Notes under the pieces: model-generated
What the model was told of the DNA's origin: nothing
What the model saw: the letters and a program-made list of their open reading frames with translations, nothing else
The model's database searches: none
From: Oscillospiraceae bacterium
GTDB taxonomy: Bacteria > Bacillota > Clostridia > Oscillospirales > Ruminococcaceae
DNA: 16,069 nucleotides
Direction: 5' to 3'
Assembly: GCA_900768675.1 (NCBI GenBank)
Contig: CAAGDT010000096.1
Location: 1-16,069, forward strand
Shown here: positions 1-6,409 of the stretch, piece by piece
How positions within the stretch are numbered: position 1 is the stretch's first letter
Layout: each line of letters begins with the position of its first letter
Position numbers and translations under genes: made by a program

Positions 1-372
1 AGCGATATGTCCAAGGAAAAGGCTATGAAGGCGCTGAGAGACTTCCTAAGACCCGAATTTTTAGGCAGAGTTGACGAGGTTGTTGTATTCTCTCCCCTTA
101 CCGTGGAGAACTATGCGGATATTGCGAAGCTTATGCTTTCCGAGACAACAGAAGCCATTGCAGAGAACGGAATTACCCTTAAAATCAGGGCTAATGCATA
201 CAAATATATTGCAGAAAAAGCCCACGGCGGGAAGTACGGCGGCCGTGATATAAGAAAGGTTATCCGTGAGGAGGTTGAGGACAAAATCGCTAACCTTATC
301 ATTGAAAGCGAGAATACTCCGCCCACGGAAATCACCCTTTCCACCGACAAGAACGGAATTACGGTAAAGTAA
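1..372 (+). CDS. Clp-family AAA+ ATPase, C-terminal fragment (cut by window edge)
   Basis: The reading frame is open from the first base of the window, so the true start lies upstream; the ATG at base 7 is internal. The visible 123 residues are the end of a ClpA/ClpB/ClpC-type protein unfoldase. RPEFLGRVDEVVVF matches the end of the second AAA+ module (family form RPEFLNRxDExxxF). GGRDIRKVIREEVED matches the sensor-2 / D2-small domain (family form GARxLRRxIxxxxED). Such ATPases thread proteins for disaggregation or for degradation by ClpP. The N domain and both Walker sites are outside the window, so ClpA, ClpB and ClpC cannot be told apart, although the short tail after the small domain is compatible with any of them. 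The stop is one base before the next ATG, so the following reductase gene is probably translationally coupled. Confidence 0.88.
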   Translation, partial: SDMSKEKAMKALRDFLRPEFLGRVDEVVVFSPLTVENYADIAKLMLSETTEAIAENGITLKIRANAYKYIAEKAHGGKYGGRDIRKVIREEVEDKIANLIIESENTPPTEITLSTDKNGITVK

Positions 373-373
373 T

Positions 374-1066
374 ATGAAAACTGCAATCATCACAGGCGGA
401 AGCGGAGCAATAGGAAAAGCGCTTGTAGCCGAGTTTTCAAAGGATTACAGCGTGGTTTTTACCTACTGCAATCACAGGGAAAAGGCGGAGAAAATCGCCG
501 CAGAATACGGCGCAGAGGCGGTAAAGTGCGACCTGTCAAAGCCCGCCGAAATCGCCGCCCTCTCCCCTTTTCTGGACAGCTGCTCCCTGCTTATAAACAA
601 TGCGGGAATTTCCCAGATTAAGCTTTTTACCGATATTTCAGGCGAGGACTGGGAGAAAATGCTTGCCGTTAACCTTTCGGGTGCATTTTATCTCACAAGA
701 GCCGTTGTTCCCTCAATGATACGGCGCAAAAGCGGCTCGATAATCAATATTTCCTCTGTCTGGGGAGTTCATGGAGCATCCTGCGAAACTCATTATTCCG
801 CTGCAAAGGCGGGACTTATCGGACTTACAAAGGCGCTTGCAAAGGAGCTTGGACCCTCGGGAATAAGGGTGAACTGCATAGCTCCCGGAGTTATCGAAAG
901 CGAGATGAACGCCTGCTTTTCAGAGGAGGAAATGGAGGGGCTTATTGAAGCTACTCCACTTTGCAAAATCGGAACGCCGAATGACGTTGCTCTTGCGGCA
1001 AGATTTTTTGAAAGCAGTGAGTTTTCCTGCGGGCAGGTGCTTGGCGTTGACGGGGGATTTTATTAA
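374..1066 (+). CDS. SDR-family NADPH-dependent reductase (FabG-like; possibly EF-P 5-aminopentanone reductase)
   Basis: This is a 230-residue classical short-chain dehydrogenase/reductase. Seen directly: the dinucleotide-binding TGGSGAIG (residues 7-14), NNAG (75-78), catalytic Asn100, Ser128, Tyr141 and Lys145 (YSAAK), and a C-terminal GQVLGVDGG typical of 3-oxoacyl-ACP reductases. By family it would reduce a ketone with NAD(P)H in the cytosol. Two assignments fit: FabG of fatty-acid synthesis, or the Firmicutes YmfI-like enzyme that reduces the 5-aminopentanone put on elongation factor P. The segment GVIESEMN and the lone position away from other fab genes favour the second, but this is an inference. 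It starts one base after the clp stop, has a weak ribosome binding site of its own, and is followed by a strong terminator. Confidence 0.85.
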   Translation: MKTAIITGGSGAIGKALVAEFSKDYSVVFTYCNHREKAEKIAAEYGAEAVKCDLSKPAEIAALSPFLDSCSLLINNAGISQIKLFTDISGEDWEKMLAVNLSGAFYLTRAVVPSMIRRKSGSIINISSVWGVHGASCETHYSAAKAGLIGLTKALAKELGPSGIRVNCIAPGVIESEMNACFSEEEMEGLIEATPLCKIGTPNDVALAARFFESSEFSCGQVLGVDGGFY

Positions 1067-1085
1067 TCGACAAAAAAAGAATAAA

Positions 1086-1122
1086 AAAGCCTCTTTGAAC
1101 TGAAAAAGGGGCTTTATTTTTC
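1086..1122 (+). terminator. Intrinsic terminator after the SDR gene
   Basis: An 11-pair stem AAAGCCTCTTT (1086-1096) pairs with AAAGGGGCTTT (1105-1115), with one G-U pair and an 8-base loop, and is followed by ATTTTTC. It lies 19 bases after the reductase stop and should end the clp-SDR transcript before the cloverleaf region. Confidence 0.88.
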
Positions 1123-1135
1123 TGCTGTAATGAGG

Positions 1136-1141
1136 TATAAT
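1136..1141 (+). promoter_or_regulatory. Candidate -10 box for the cloverleaf leader and murL-murD2
   Basis: A perfect TATAAT lies at 1136-1141. With usual spacing, transcription would begin near 1148, within the first strand of the first cloverleaf (1145-1153). The -35 position at about 1113-1118 reads TTTATT, a poor match, so the promoter may be weak or activator-dependent. It sits just after the upstream terminator, and no better promoter was seen between the cloverleaves and murL. The murL-murD2 transcript therefore probably starts here and carries both cloverleaves in its leader. The role is inferred. Confidence 0.45.
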
Positions 1142-1144
1142 AAA

Positions 1145-1255
1145 TAGTGTGTGCTCAATAACTGTCCGCAGGACAGTTATTGCCTCAAAGCCTGATTATC
1201 AGGCTTTGAGTTGGCTTAAAATCGTACTTCGTGCGATTTTAAGCCTCACACACTA
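1145..1255. repeat. Cloverleaf inverted-repeat element 1 (outer stem plus three hairpins)
   Basis: An outer 9-pair stem TAGTGTGTG (1145-1153) / CACACACTA (1247-1255) encloses three hairpins in a row. Arm a: CAATAACTGTCC (1156-1167) with loop GCA and GGACAGTTATTG (1171-1182). Arm b: CTCAAAGCCTGA (1184-1195) with loop TTA and TCAGGCTTTGAG (1199-1210). Arm c: GGCTTAAAATCGTAC (1213-1227) with loop TTC and GTGCGATTTTAAGCC (1231-1245), one G-U pair. Only six bases at the junction are unpaired (1154-1155, 1183, 1211-1212, 1246). The arms have unrelated sequences but the same design: 12-15 pairs and a 3-base loop. As DNA this is a string of near-perfect palindromes; as RNA it is a compact four-way junction. 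No coding potential was seen. The family is not recognised. Confidence 0.9.
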
Positions 1256-1256
1256 C

Positions 1257-1403
1257 TTGATGTCAAGCTCATTTCGTCCCAAGGGACGAACTAAAGTGCA
1301 AGGATTTCTTTGATTTTTTATAAAAATCCTTGCACTTTAGCAACTTCTGATAGGCTTTTTTCATTATTGTTAAGCCTATCAGAAGTTGATGAGCAGACAT
1401 TAA
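1257..1403. repeat. Cloverleaf inverted-repeat element 2 (outer stem plus three hairpins, no unpaired junction bases)
   Basis: The outer stem has two parts, TTGATGTC (1257-1264) with GACATTAA (1396-1403, one G-U pair) and GCTCAT (1267-1272) with ATGAGC (1389-1394), around a small internal loop. Inside are three hairpins that abut exactly. Arm a: TTCGTCCC (1273-1280) / GGGACGAA (1283-1290), 2-base loop (or 7 pairs closing a CAAG tetraloop). Arm b: CTAAAGTGCAAGGATTT (1291-1307) / AAATCCTTGCACTTTAG (1324-1340), 17 perfect pairs, 16-base loop. Arm c: CAACTTCTGATAGGCTT (1341-1357) / AAGCCTATCAGAAGTTG (1372-1388), 17 perfect pairs, 14-base T-rich loop. It begins two bases after element 1 and ends 27 bases before the murL start, leaving the ribosome binding site at 1415-1424 unpaired. 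Function unknown. Confidence 0.9.
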
Positions 1404-1430
1404 ATATATACCTTAAAAGGAGAGCGTACT

Positions 1431-2768
1431 ATGGACAAATTCAACGAACTAAGAAAAACCTACGGCGAATTTATTTATCACGGATATGAAATAGACGAAA
1501 CCGGCTTTTCCTTTCATTTTTCAATAGGGGAATTTCACTTTACACCCGGTTGGAAGTGGAACGGCTGCTTTGACAAAAACCTGCTGCACAACAAGCTTAT
1601 CGAATACATAGTTTTTTCAATCGGCATGGCGGAGCTTGTAAGCTACTGGAAATGCGCCTGCCCGCTTGTTGTTACGGTAAAATGCGGCTGGCTTGACGAC
1701 AGGCAGATAAAGTGGTGGAAAAAGCTTTACTTCAACGGGCTTGGCGAATTTTTCTACCGTAACGGGATTGAAACCGATATTGACAGCTTTATGGATATAA
1801 GACCTGTAAGCAGTAAAAGGGAAAGTTTTGAGGACTGCTTCAAGGGCGAAAGAAATGGCGCGCTGATTCCCGTGGGCGGCGGAAAGGACAGCGTTGTTAC
1901 TCTTGAACTGCTGAGCGGAATGAAGGAGGATAACCTCTGCTATATTATCAACCCAAGAGGCGCTACTCTTGGCTGTGCAGAAAGAGCGGGCTACTCAAAG
2001 GACAAAATCGTAGGACTGAGCCGCAGTATCGATAAGGAGCTTCTTGCACGGAATGCGGCGGGCTGGCTTAACGGGCATACGCCATTTTCCGCAATCGTTG
2101 CCTTTTCAAGCTATCTTGCGGCGGTTATTACGGGCAAAAAATATATTGCTCTCTCAAACGAAAGCAGCGCAAACGAGTGCAACGTAAGCGGTACAAAGGT
2201 CAACCACCAGTACAGCAAAAGCACGGAATTTGAGCGGGATTTCAGAGAATACTGCGGCGAATATTTCCTGAAGGAGCCGATTTATTTCAGTCTGCTGCGC
2301 CCCTGGAGCGAGTGGCAGATTACAGCAAAATTCGTTGAAATCGGAAAATATCTTGACGTTTTTCAGAGCTGCAATTTAGGCTCGAAAACCGACGTATGGT
2401 GCGGAAAATGCGCTAAGTGCCTTTACGTTTACATTATGCTTTCCGCTTTTCTTGAGGACGAAAAGCTTATCGGAATTTTCGGCTCGGATATGCTGGATAA
2501 CCCGGAATTTTCGGAAATGTTCCGTGGGCTTGTGTTCGCCGATTTTACAAAGCCCTTTGAGTGCGTGGGAACTCGGGCGGAAATACGGCTTGCTCTTTAT
2601 AGGGCGTATCAGCGCCGCAAAAACGGAAAGCTGCCCCTGCTTTTAAAGGAATATATCGCCGAAAACCCTGATGAACCCGAAAATCTGGACGACTTCTTTG
2701 ACGAGGACAACTTTGTTCCTAAGGAATTTATCGGGCTTTTAAGAAAGGACTCTGAAAATGCTGAATAA
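1431..2768 (+). CDS. murL: UDP-MurNAc-L-Ala-L-Glu epimerase MurL
   Basis: This 445-residue protein is read as MurL, which uses ATP (giving AMP and PPi) to invert the terminal L-Glu of UDP-MurNAc-L-Ala-L-Glu to D-Glu in the cytosol. Seen directly: a PP-loop-like ATP pyrophosphatase motif ALIPVGGGKDS (residues 144-154), a SNESSANE block (242-249), and a CxxCxxC motif CGKCAKC (324-330) that could bind a metal. The N-terminal about 130 residues are rich in aromatic residues with no motif I can name. The decisive context is murD2, whose start overlaps the end of this gene by 11 bases, the same pairing as murD2-murL in Xanthomonas. The start is supported by AAAAGGAGAG at 1415-1424. Without its neighbour it could be taken for a generic PP-loop tRNA-modifying enzyme. 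Activity in this organism is inferred. Confidence 0.85.
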   Translation: MDKFNELRKTYGEFIYHGYEIDETGFSFHFSIGEFHFTPGWKWNGCFDKNLLHNKLIEYIVFSIGMAELVSYWKCACPLVVTVKCGWLDDRQIKWWKKLYFNGLGEFFYRNGIETDIDSFMDIRPVSSKRESFEDCFKGERNGALIPVGGGKDSVVTLELLSGMKEDNLCYIINPRGATLGCAERAGYSKDKIVGLSRSIDKELLARNAAGWLNGHTPFSAIVAFSSYLAAVITGKKYIALSNESSANECNVSGTKVNHQYSKSTEFERDFREYCGEYFLKEPIYFSLLRPWSEWQITAKFVEIGKYLDVFQSCNLGSKTDVWCGKCAKCLYVYIMLSAFLEDEKLIGIFGSDMLDNPEFSEMFRGLVFADFTKPFECVGTRAEIRLALYRAYQRRKNGKLPLLLKEYIAENPDEPENLDDFFDEDNFVPKEFIGLLRKDSENAE

Positions 2769-4056
2769 ACTTAATGACTTTTTTAAGGGCAGGCGGGTGC
2801 TTGTTCTCGGGCTTGGCAGAGAGGGGCGCTCTACACTTGATATTCTGAAAAAAATTGACTGCCATATCGGTATTGCGGACAGAAATCTTACTGTTACCAA
2901 TGAAATATCAGAATACGAGCTTTACGGCGGAGAAAATTATCTTGACTGCCTCGATAAGTTCGATATAATTATGAAAAGCCCGGGAATTGCACTTTTAGAC
3001 AAGGTTTCGCCCGAAGTTAAAGCTAAAATCACAAGCCAGACAGACCTGCTTTTGCAATTCTGCGAAAATAAAATCGTAGGAATTACGGGAACTAAGGGAA
3101 AATCCACCACCTCAAGCCTTACCTGCCATATTCTGAAAAGCTGCGGGCTTGACGCTGTTTTAATCGGGAATATAGGAATACCGCCACTTGAAAAAATCTC
3201 CGAGTTTAACAGCAACACTATAATCGTCTGCGAAATGTCCTGCCACCAGCTTGAATATGTCAAGGCTTCTCCGGATATTTCCGTGCTTCTGAACGTTTTC
3301 GAGGAGCATCTTGACCACTATGTTGATTTTGCCGCATATCAGGCTGCCAAGGAGAATATATACAGATACGCAAAGCCCCAGGATATTCTTATTATAAACA
3401 AGGAGCTTGTAAAGAGCAGTATTTCCCCGAAAATTATTACAGCAAGCCTTACGGATAAGGCAGATATTTATCCCGATGAAAAGATACTGCACATAAACGG
3501 CTCGGGCTACGATATTTCCGGGATAAAGACCTCCCTTTTAGGCAGGCACAACCTTTACAATATCGGCATTGCGGCTTGTATCGGGGAGCTTTTCGGCTGC
3601 AAAAAGGCGGATATTCTTAAAGCCGTCGAAAGCTTTAACGGGCTTCCCCACCGTCTTGAAAGCGTGGGCTATGTGAACGGAGCGCAGTATATCAACGACA
3701 GCATAAGCACCTGCCCCAGCACCGCAATCGCCGCAGTAAAGGCATTTGACAGGACCGACACCCTCATAATAGGCGGAATGGACAGAGGGATTGATTACAG
3801 CGAGCTTACCTCCTTTATAAACAGCAGCGATATTGAGAATATAATACTGCTTCCGGACAGCGGCTATCGGATTTACCCGGAGCTGGACTGCACAAAAAGA
3901 AATATAGTCAAGGCGGCTGACCTTGCGGAAGCAGTAGCGACTGCAAAAAAAGTAACAAAAATACGCTGCATACTCTCCCCTGCGGCGGCAAGCTACGGCT
4001 TTTACAAGAATTTTGAGGAACGGGGAGAGCATTTCAGAAAGCTTGTAAACGAATAA
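2758..4056 (+). CDS. murD2: MurD2-type UDP-MurNAc-L-alanine--L-glutamate ligase
   Basis: This 432-residue Mur ligase has the usual three domains. The N-terminal Rossmann-like part carries RVLVLGLGREGRST (13-26). The central ATPase has the P-loop GTKGKSTT (111-118) and NVFEEHLDHY in place of the common NVTEDHMDRY. The C-terminal part contains HRLESV, INDSISTCP and GGMDRGIDY, matching MurD's HRxE, INDSKATNP and GGxDKGxDF. Canonical MurD adds D-Glu to UDP-MurNAc-L-Ala; MurD2 adds L-Glu, which MurL then epimerises. The choice of MurD2 rests on the overlapping murL gene and on the altered motifs; substrate choice cannot be read with certainty from sequence. The ATG at 2758 lies inside the end of murL, preceded by GAAAGGAC, so the two are translationally coupled. 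A terminator follows. Confidence 0.85.
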   Translation: MLNKLNDFFKGRRVLVLGLGREGRSTLDILKKIDCHIGIADRNLTVTNEISEYELYGGENYLDCLDKFDIIMKSPGIALLDKVSPEVKAKITSQTDLLLQFCENKIVGITGTKGKSTTSSLTCHILKSCGLDAVLIGNIGIPPLEKISEFNSNTIIVCEMSCHQLEYVKASPDISVLLNVFEEHLDHYVDFAAYQAAKENIYRYAKPQDILIINKELVKSSISPKIITASLTDKADIYPDEKILHINGSGYDISGIKTSLLGRHNLYNIGIAACIGELFGCKKADILKAVESFNGLPHRLESVGYVNGAQYINDSISTCPSTAIAAVKAFDRTDTLIIGGMDRGIDYSELTSFINSSDIENIILLPDSGYRIYPELDCTKRNIVKAADLAEAVATAKKVTKIRCILSPAAASYGFYKNFEERGEHFRKLVNE

Positions 4057-4061
4057 ATTTT

Positions 4062-4094
4062 TGCGGCTGATGTTTTTTCGTCAGCCGCATTTTT
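4062..4094 (+). terminator. Intrinsic terminator after murD2
   Basis: TGCGGCTGA (4062-4070) pairs perfectly with TCAGCCGCA (4081-4089), possibly extended by two pairs to leave a six-T loop, and is followed by TTTTT. It begins 6 bases after the murD2 stop and should end the murL-murD2 transcript. Confidence 0.9.
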
Positions 4095-4104
4095 ACTTCC
4101 TGCC

Positions 4105-4134
4105 TTGTCATATACGTCCCTTTCTTTTCATAAT
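4105..4134 (+). promoter_or_regulatory. Candidate sigma-70-type promoter for the S1-domain gene
   Basis: TTGTCA at 4105-4110 (5 of 6 to TTGACA) and CATAAT at 4129-4134 (5 of 6 to TATAAT) are separated by 18 bases. The site lies just after the murD2 terminator and about 45 bases before the start codon of the next gene. It is a consensus match only. Confidence 0.6.
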
Positions 4135-4179
4135 ATTGAGAGAAAACATTAATCGTAAAGGAAAGGAAAGGTACGGAAA

Positions 4180-5106
4180 ATGAATGAATATCTTCCCGAA
4201 GGAGAGCTTATAAGGCAGGAGGCTAACCTATTACATACAGGAAGCATATCCGCAATCGAGGAATGTATCAAGAAAGGGACAATCGTTGAGGCGGTTTGTA
4301 TTCTCTGCGACAGCAGCCACAACCTTATAGTGGACCTTGGCTTTATAAAGGGAGTTGTGCCGAGAACTGAGGGAGCTGTGGGCATAGAAAGCGGCGCTAC
4401 AAGGGATATTGCCCTTATTTCGAGGGTGAACAAGCCTATCTGCTTCAAAATAACGGGGATTACCCGTGATGAAACAGGACGGCGGGTTGCGCTTCTTTCC
4501 CGCAAAGCAGCTCAGGAGGAATGTATAAGAAATTATATTTGCAGGCTGCGCTGCGGGGATATAATCGGCGCTAAGGTAACACACATGGAGCAGTTCGGGG
4601 CTTTTGTGGACATCGGCTGCGGCATTCCCTCCCTTATTCCTATCGACCTTATCTCGGTTTCGAGGATTTCCCACCCTGCCGACAGGTTTACTGTGGGGCA
4701 GTCAATCAGAGCCGTTGTGAAGTCAATCGAAAACGACAAAATTACCCTTTCCCACAAGGAGCTTTTAGGCACATGGCAGCAGAATGCAGACAGCTTTTCA
4801 CCGGGAGAAACGGTAACGGGAATTGTCCGTTCAATTGAAAATTACGGCATTTTCGTTGAGCTTAAGCCTAATCTGGCGGGACTTGCGGAGCTTAAGAGCG
4901 GGGTTAAGGTAAACAGCAAGGTGAGCGTTTATATAAAGGCAATTATCCCCGAAAAAATGAAGATTAAGCTTATAATCGTTGACAGCTTTGAGGCTGAGAA
5001 GATAAAAAAGCCGCCTGTGTTCGACTACTATATTTCGTCGGGCAGCATATGCAGCTGGAAATATTCAACCGATACGGCTGATAAGGTTATAGTTACTGAT
5101 TTTTAA
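4180..5106 (+). CDS. RNA-binding protein with three S1 domains (ribosomal protein S1-like)
   Basis: This 308-residue soluble protein is built of S1/OB-fold repeats. Repeat 1, at about 30-110, is divergent (KKGTIVEAVCI ... GVVPRTEG). Repeat 2, at about 122-190, is the most typical (CGDIIGAKVTHMEQFGAFVDIG ... ITLSHKELLGTW). Repeat 3, at about 205-268, is short (PGETVTGIVRSIENYGIFVEL). The sequence between repeats 2 and 3 resembles the linker of bacterial ribosomal protein S1. Proteins of this shape bind single-stranded RNA and affect translation initiation or mRNA stability. With three repeats it is shorter than the six-repeat S1 of E. coli, closer to Firmicutes S1-like proteins. The start has purine-rich GGAAAGGAAAGG upstream (4160-4171). 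Its 3' end overlaps the convergent rarA by 14 bases. The exact role is unknown. Confidence 0.8.
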   Translation: MNEYLPEGELIRQEANLLHTGSISAIEECIKKGTIVEAVCILCDSSHNLIVDLGFIKGVVPRTEGAVGIESGATRDIALISRVNKPICFKITGITRDETGRRVALLSRKAAQEECIRNYICRLRCGDIIGAKVTHMEQFGAFVDIGCGIPSLIPIDLISVSRISHPADRFTVGQSIRAVVKSIENDKITLSHKELLGTWQQNADSFSPGETVTGIVRSIENYGIFVELKPNLAGLAELKSGVKVNSKVSVYIKAIIPEKMKIKLIIVDSFEAEKIKKPPVFDYYISSGSICSWKYSTDTADKVIVTDF

Positions 5107-6340
5107 TTTTCTTTCTATACTGGAGCGCAGCCTGTTCCATCTTATTGTCGCCGAACTCGTAATAAACCCTGTCCTTAATTTTGTCGGGCAGGTACTGCTG
5201 CTCCACATAATGGTTTGGATAATCGTGGGGATAGAGATAGTGCTGACCCTTTACGCCTGCACCCTCGCCGTCACAATGAACGTTCTGCAAATGCCTCGGA
5301 AAATCTCCCGTATTACCCGCTTCAACGTCCTGTATTGCCTTGTTTATTGCAAGATAGGCGCTGTTGGACTTTGGCGAGGTGGCAAGAAGAATTGTAGCCT
5401 CCGCAAGAGGTATACGGGCTTCGGGAAAACCTAACTGTAAGGCGCTGTCAACGCAGGCTTTTACAATTGTGATTGCAGCAGGATATGCAAGTCCTATATC
5501 CTCGCAGGCGATTACAAGAAGCCTGCGGCAGATAGAAGCCATATCTCCCGCTGTTATAAGCCGTGCAAGGTAGTGGAGGGCTGCGTTTTCATCGGAGCCT
5601 CTGATTGACTTTTGGAAGGCGGAGAGGATATCGTAATGCTGGTCGCCTGCCCTGTCGTATTTCATAGCGCTTTTCTGGGTAAGCTGCTTTGCAAGCTCCA
5701 AATCAATCCTGCCCTCGTTGGCGGAAAGCAAACAAAGCTCAACTGTATTAATTCCCTTACGGACGTCCCCGCCGCAGCCGGAAGCAATATACTCAAAAGC
5801 CTCATCCTCAAAGGTATAGGAAAGCTTCATATCCCGACAAGCAATATCAAATGCCCGCTTTAAGGCAGGAAGAATATCCTCCTTTTCAACAGGCTTGAAC
5901 TCGAAAACCGTTGAACGGGAAAGAATAGCGTTATATACATAAAAGTAGGGGTTTTCTGTTGTGGAGGCAATAAGCGTAATATCCCCGTTTTCGATGTATT
6001 CAAGAAGGCTTTGCTGCTGCTTTTTGTTGAGATACTGTATCTCGTCAAGGTACAGAAGCGTTCCCTTTCCGAAGCCGAAGGAGCCGCGGGAAGCAATTAT
6101 CTCCTTGATATCCGCCGTAGAGCAGGAGGTTCCGTTAAGCTTATACAGGTTCATATCTGCGGAATCTGCAATTATGTTTGCAACCGTAGTCTTGCCTATT
6201 CCCGAGGAGCCGTAAAAAATCATATTCGGGATATGACCGCCCTCAATTATGTTTCTTAAGGGTCTTCCTTTTCCGAGAATATGCTTCTGACCTACTACCT
6301 CGTCAAGGGTTTTCGGACGGACGCTGTCTGCAAGCGGCAT
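5093..6340 (-). CDS. rarA: Replication-associated recombination protein A (RarA/MgsA), AAA+ ATPase
   Basis: This 415-residue protein is full length for RarA/MgsA, the bacterial relative of eukaryotic WRNIP1, which acts at stalled replication forks. The N-terminal MPLADSVRPKTLDEVVGQKHILG is the family hallmark (form MRPxxLDExxGQxHLLG). Walker A is GSSGIGKT (44-51), slightly unlike the usual GPPGTGKT. Walker B is LLYLDEIQ with Asp99-Glu100. The sensor-1 region is ASTTENPYF. The C-terminal half contains YDRAGDQHYDILSAFQKSIRGSDENAALHYLARLI and HYLYPHDYPNHYV, both typical of the MgsA oligomerisation domain. The ATG at 6340 has AAGGAGTG a few bases upstream. The gene lies downstream of prs but behind a terminator, so it probably has partly separate transcription; no convincing promoter is visible in the short gap. 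Confidence 0.96.
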   Translation of the reverse strand: MPLADSVRPKTLDEVVGQKHILGKGRPLRNIIEGGHIPNMIFYGSSGIGKTTVANIIADSADMNLYKLNGTSCSTADIKEIIASRGSFGFGKGTLLYLDEIQYLNKKQQQSLLEYIENGDITLIASTTENPYFYVYNAILSRSTVFEFKPVEKEDILPALKRAFDIACRDMKLSYTFEDEAFEYIASGCGGDVRKGINTVELCLLSANEGRIDLELAKQLTQKSAMKYDRAGDQHYDILSAFQKSIRGSDENAALHYLARLITAGDMASICRRLLVIACEDIGLAYPAAITIVKACVDSALQLGFPEARIPLAEATILLATSPKSNSAYLAINKAIQDVEAGNTGDFPRHLQNVHCDGEGAGVKGQHYLYPHDYPNHYVEQQYLPDKIKDRVYYEFGDNKMEQAALQYRKKIKNQ

Positions 6341-6360
6341 AAAATCACTCCTTAAATGTT

Positions 6361-6392
6361 ACAAAAGCCGCACAGCCATCACTGTGCGGCTT
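6361..6392 (-). terminator. Intrinsic terminator after prs
   Basis: On the minus strand AAGCCGCACAG and CTGTGCGGCTT (plus-strand arms 6365-6375 and 6382-6392) form an 11-pair stem with a 6-base loop. In the minus direction a T-rich tail follows (complement of 6361-6366). It lies about 18 bases after the prs stop and separates glyA-prs from rarA. Confidence 0.88.
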
Positions 6393-6409
6393 AGCAAATG
6401 TTCAGAAAA

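Noticed and set aside
7..9. ATG at base 7 as the start of a small protein
   Set aside because: The frame is open to base 1, and the sequence is the middle of a Clp ATPase C-terminal module.
1156..1388. Series of ordinary intrinsic terminators
   Set aside because: None of the six hairpins is followed by a T-run; T-rich stretches lie only inside the loops of arms b and c of the second unit. The real terminator of the upstream gene is at 1086-1122.
1145..1403. tRNA or pair of tRNAs, suggested by the cloverleaf shape
   Set aside because: Arms are 8-17 pairs with 2-3 or 14-16 base loops. There is no 7-pair acceptor, 7-base anticodon loop or T-loop motif, so the resemblance is only in topology.
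1145..1403. CRISPR array
   Set aside because: The arms do not share a repeat sequence and there are no regular spacers or cas genes.
3538..4032. 164-residue open frame on - opposite murD2
   Set aside because: It overlaps the conserved C-terminal domain of the Mur ligase and has no recognisable domain or ribosome binding site.
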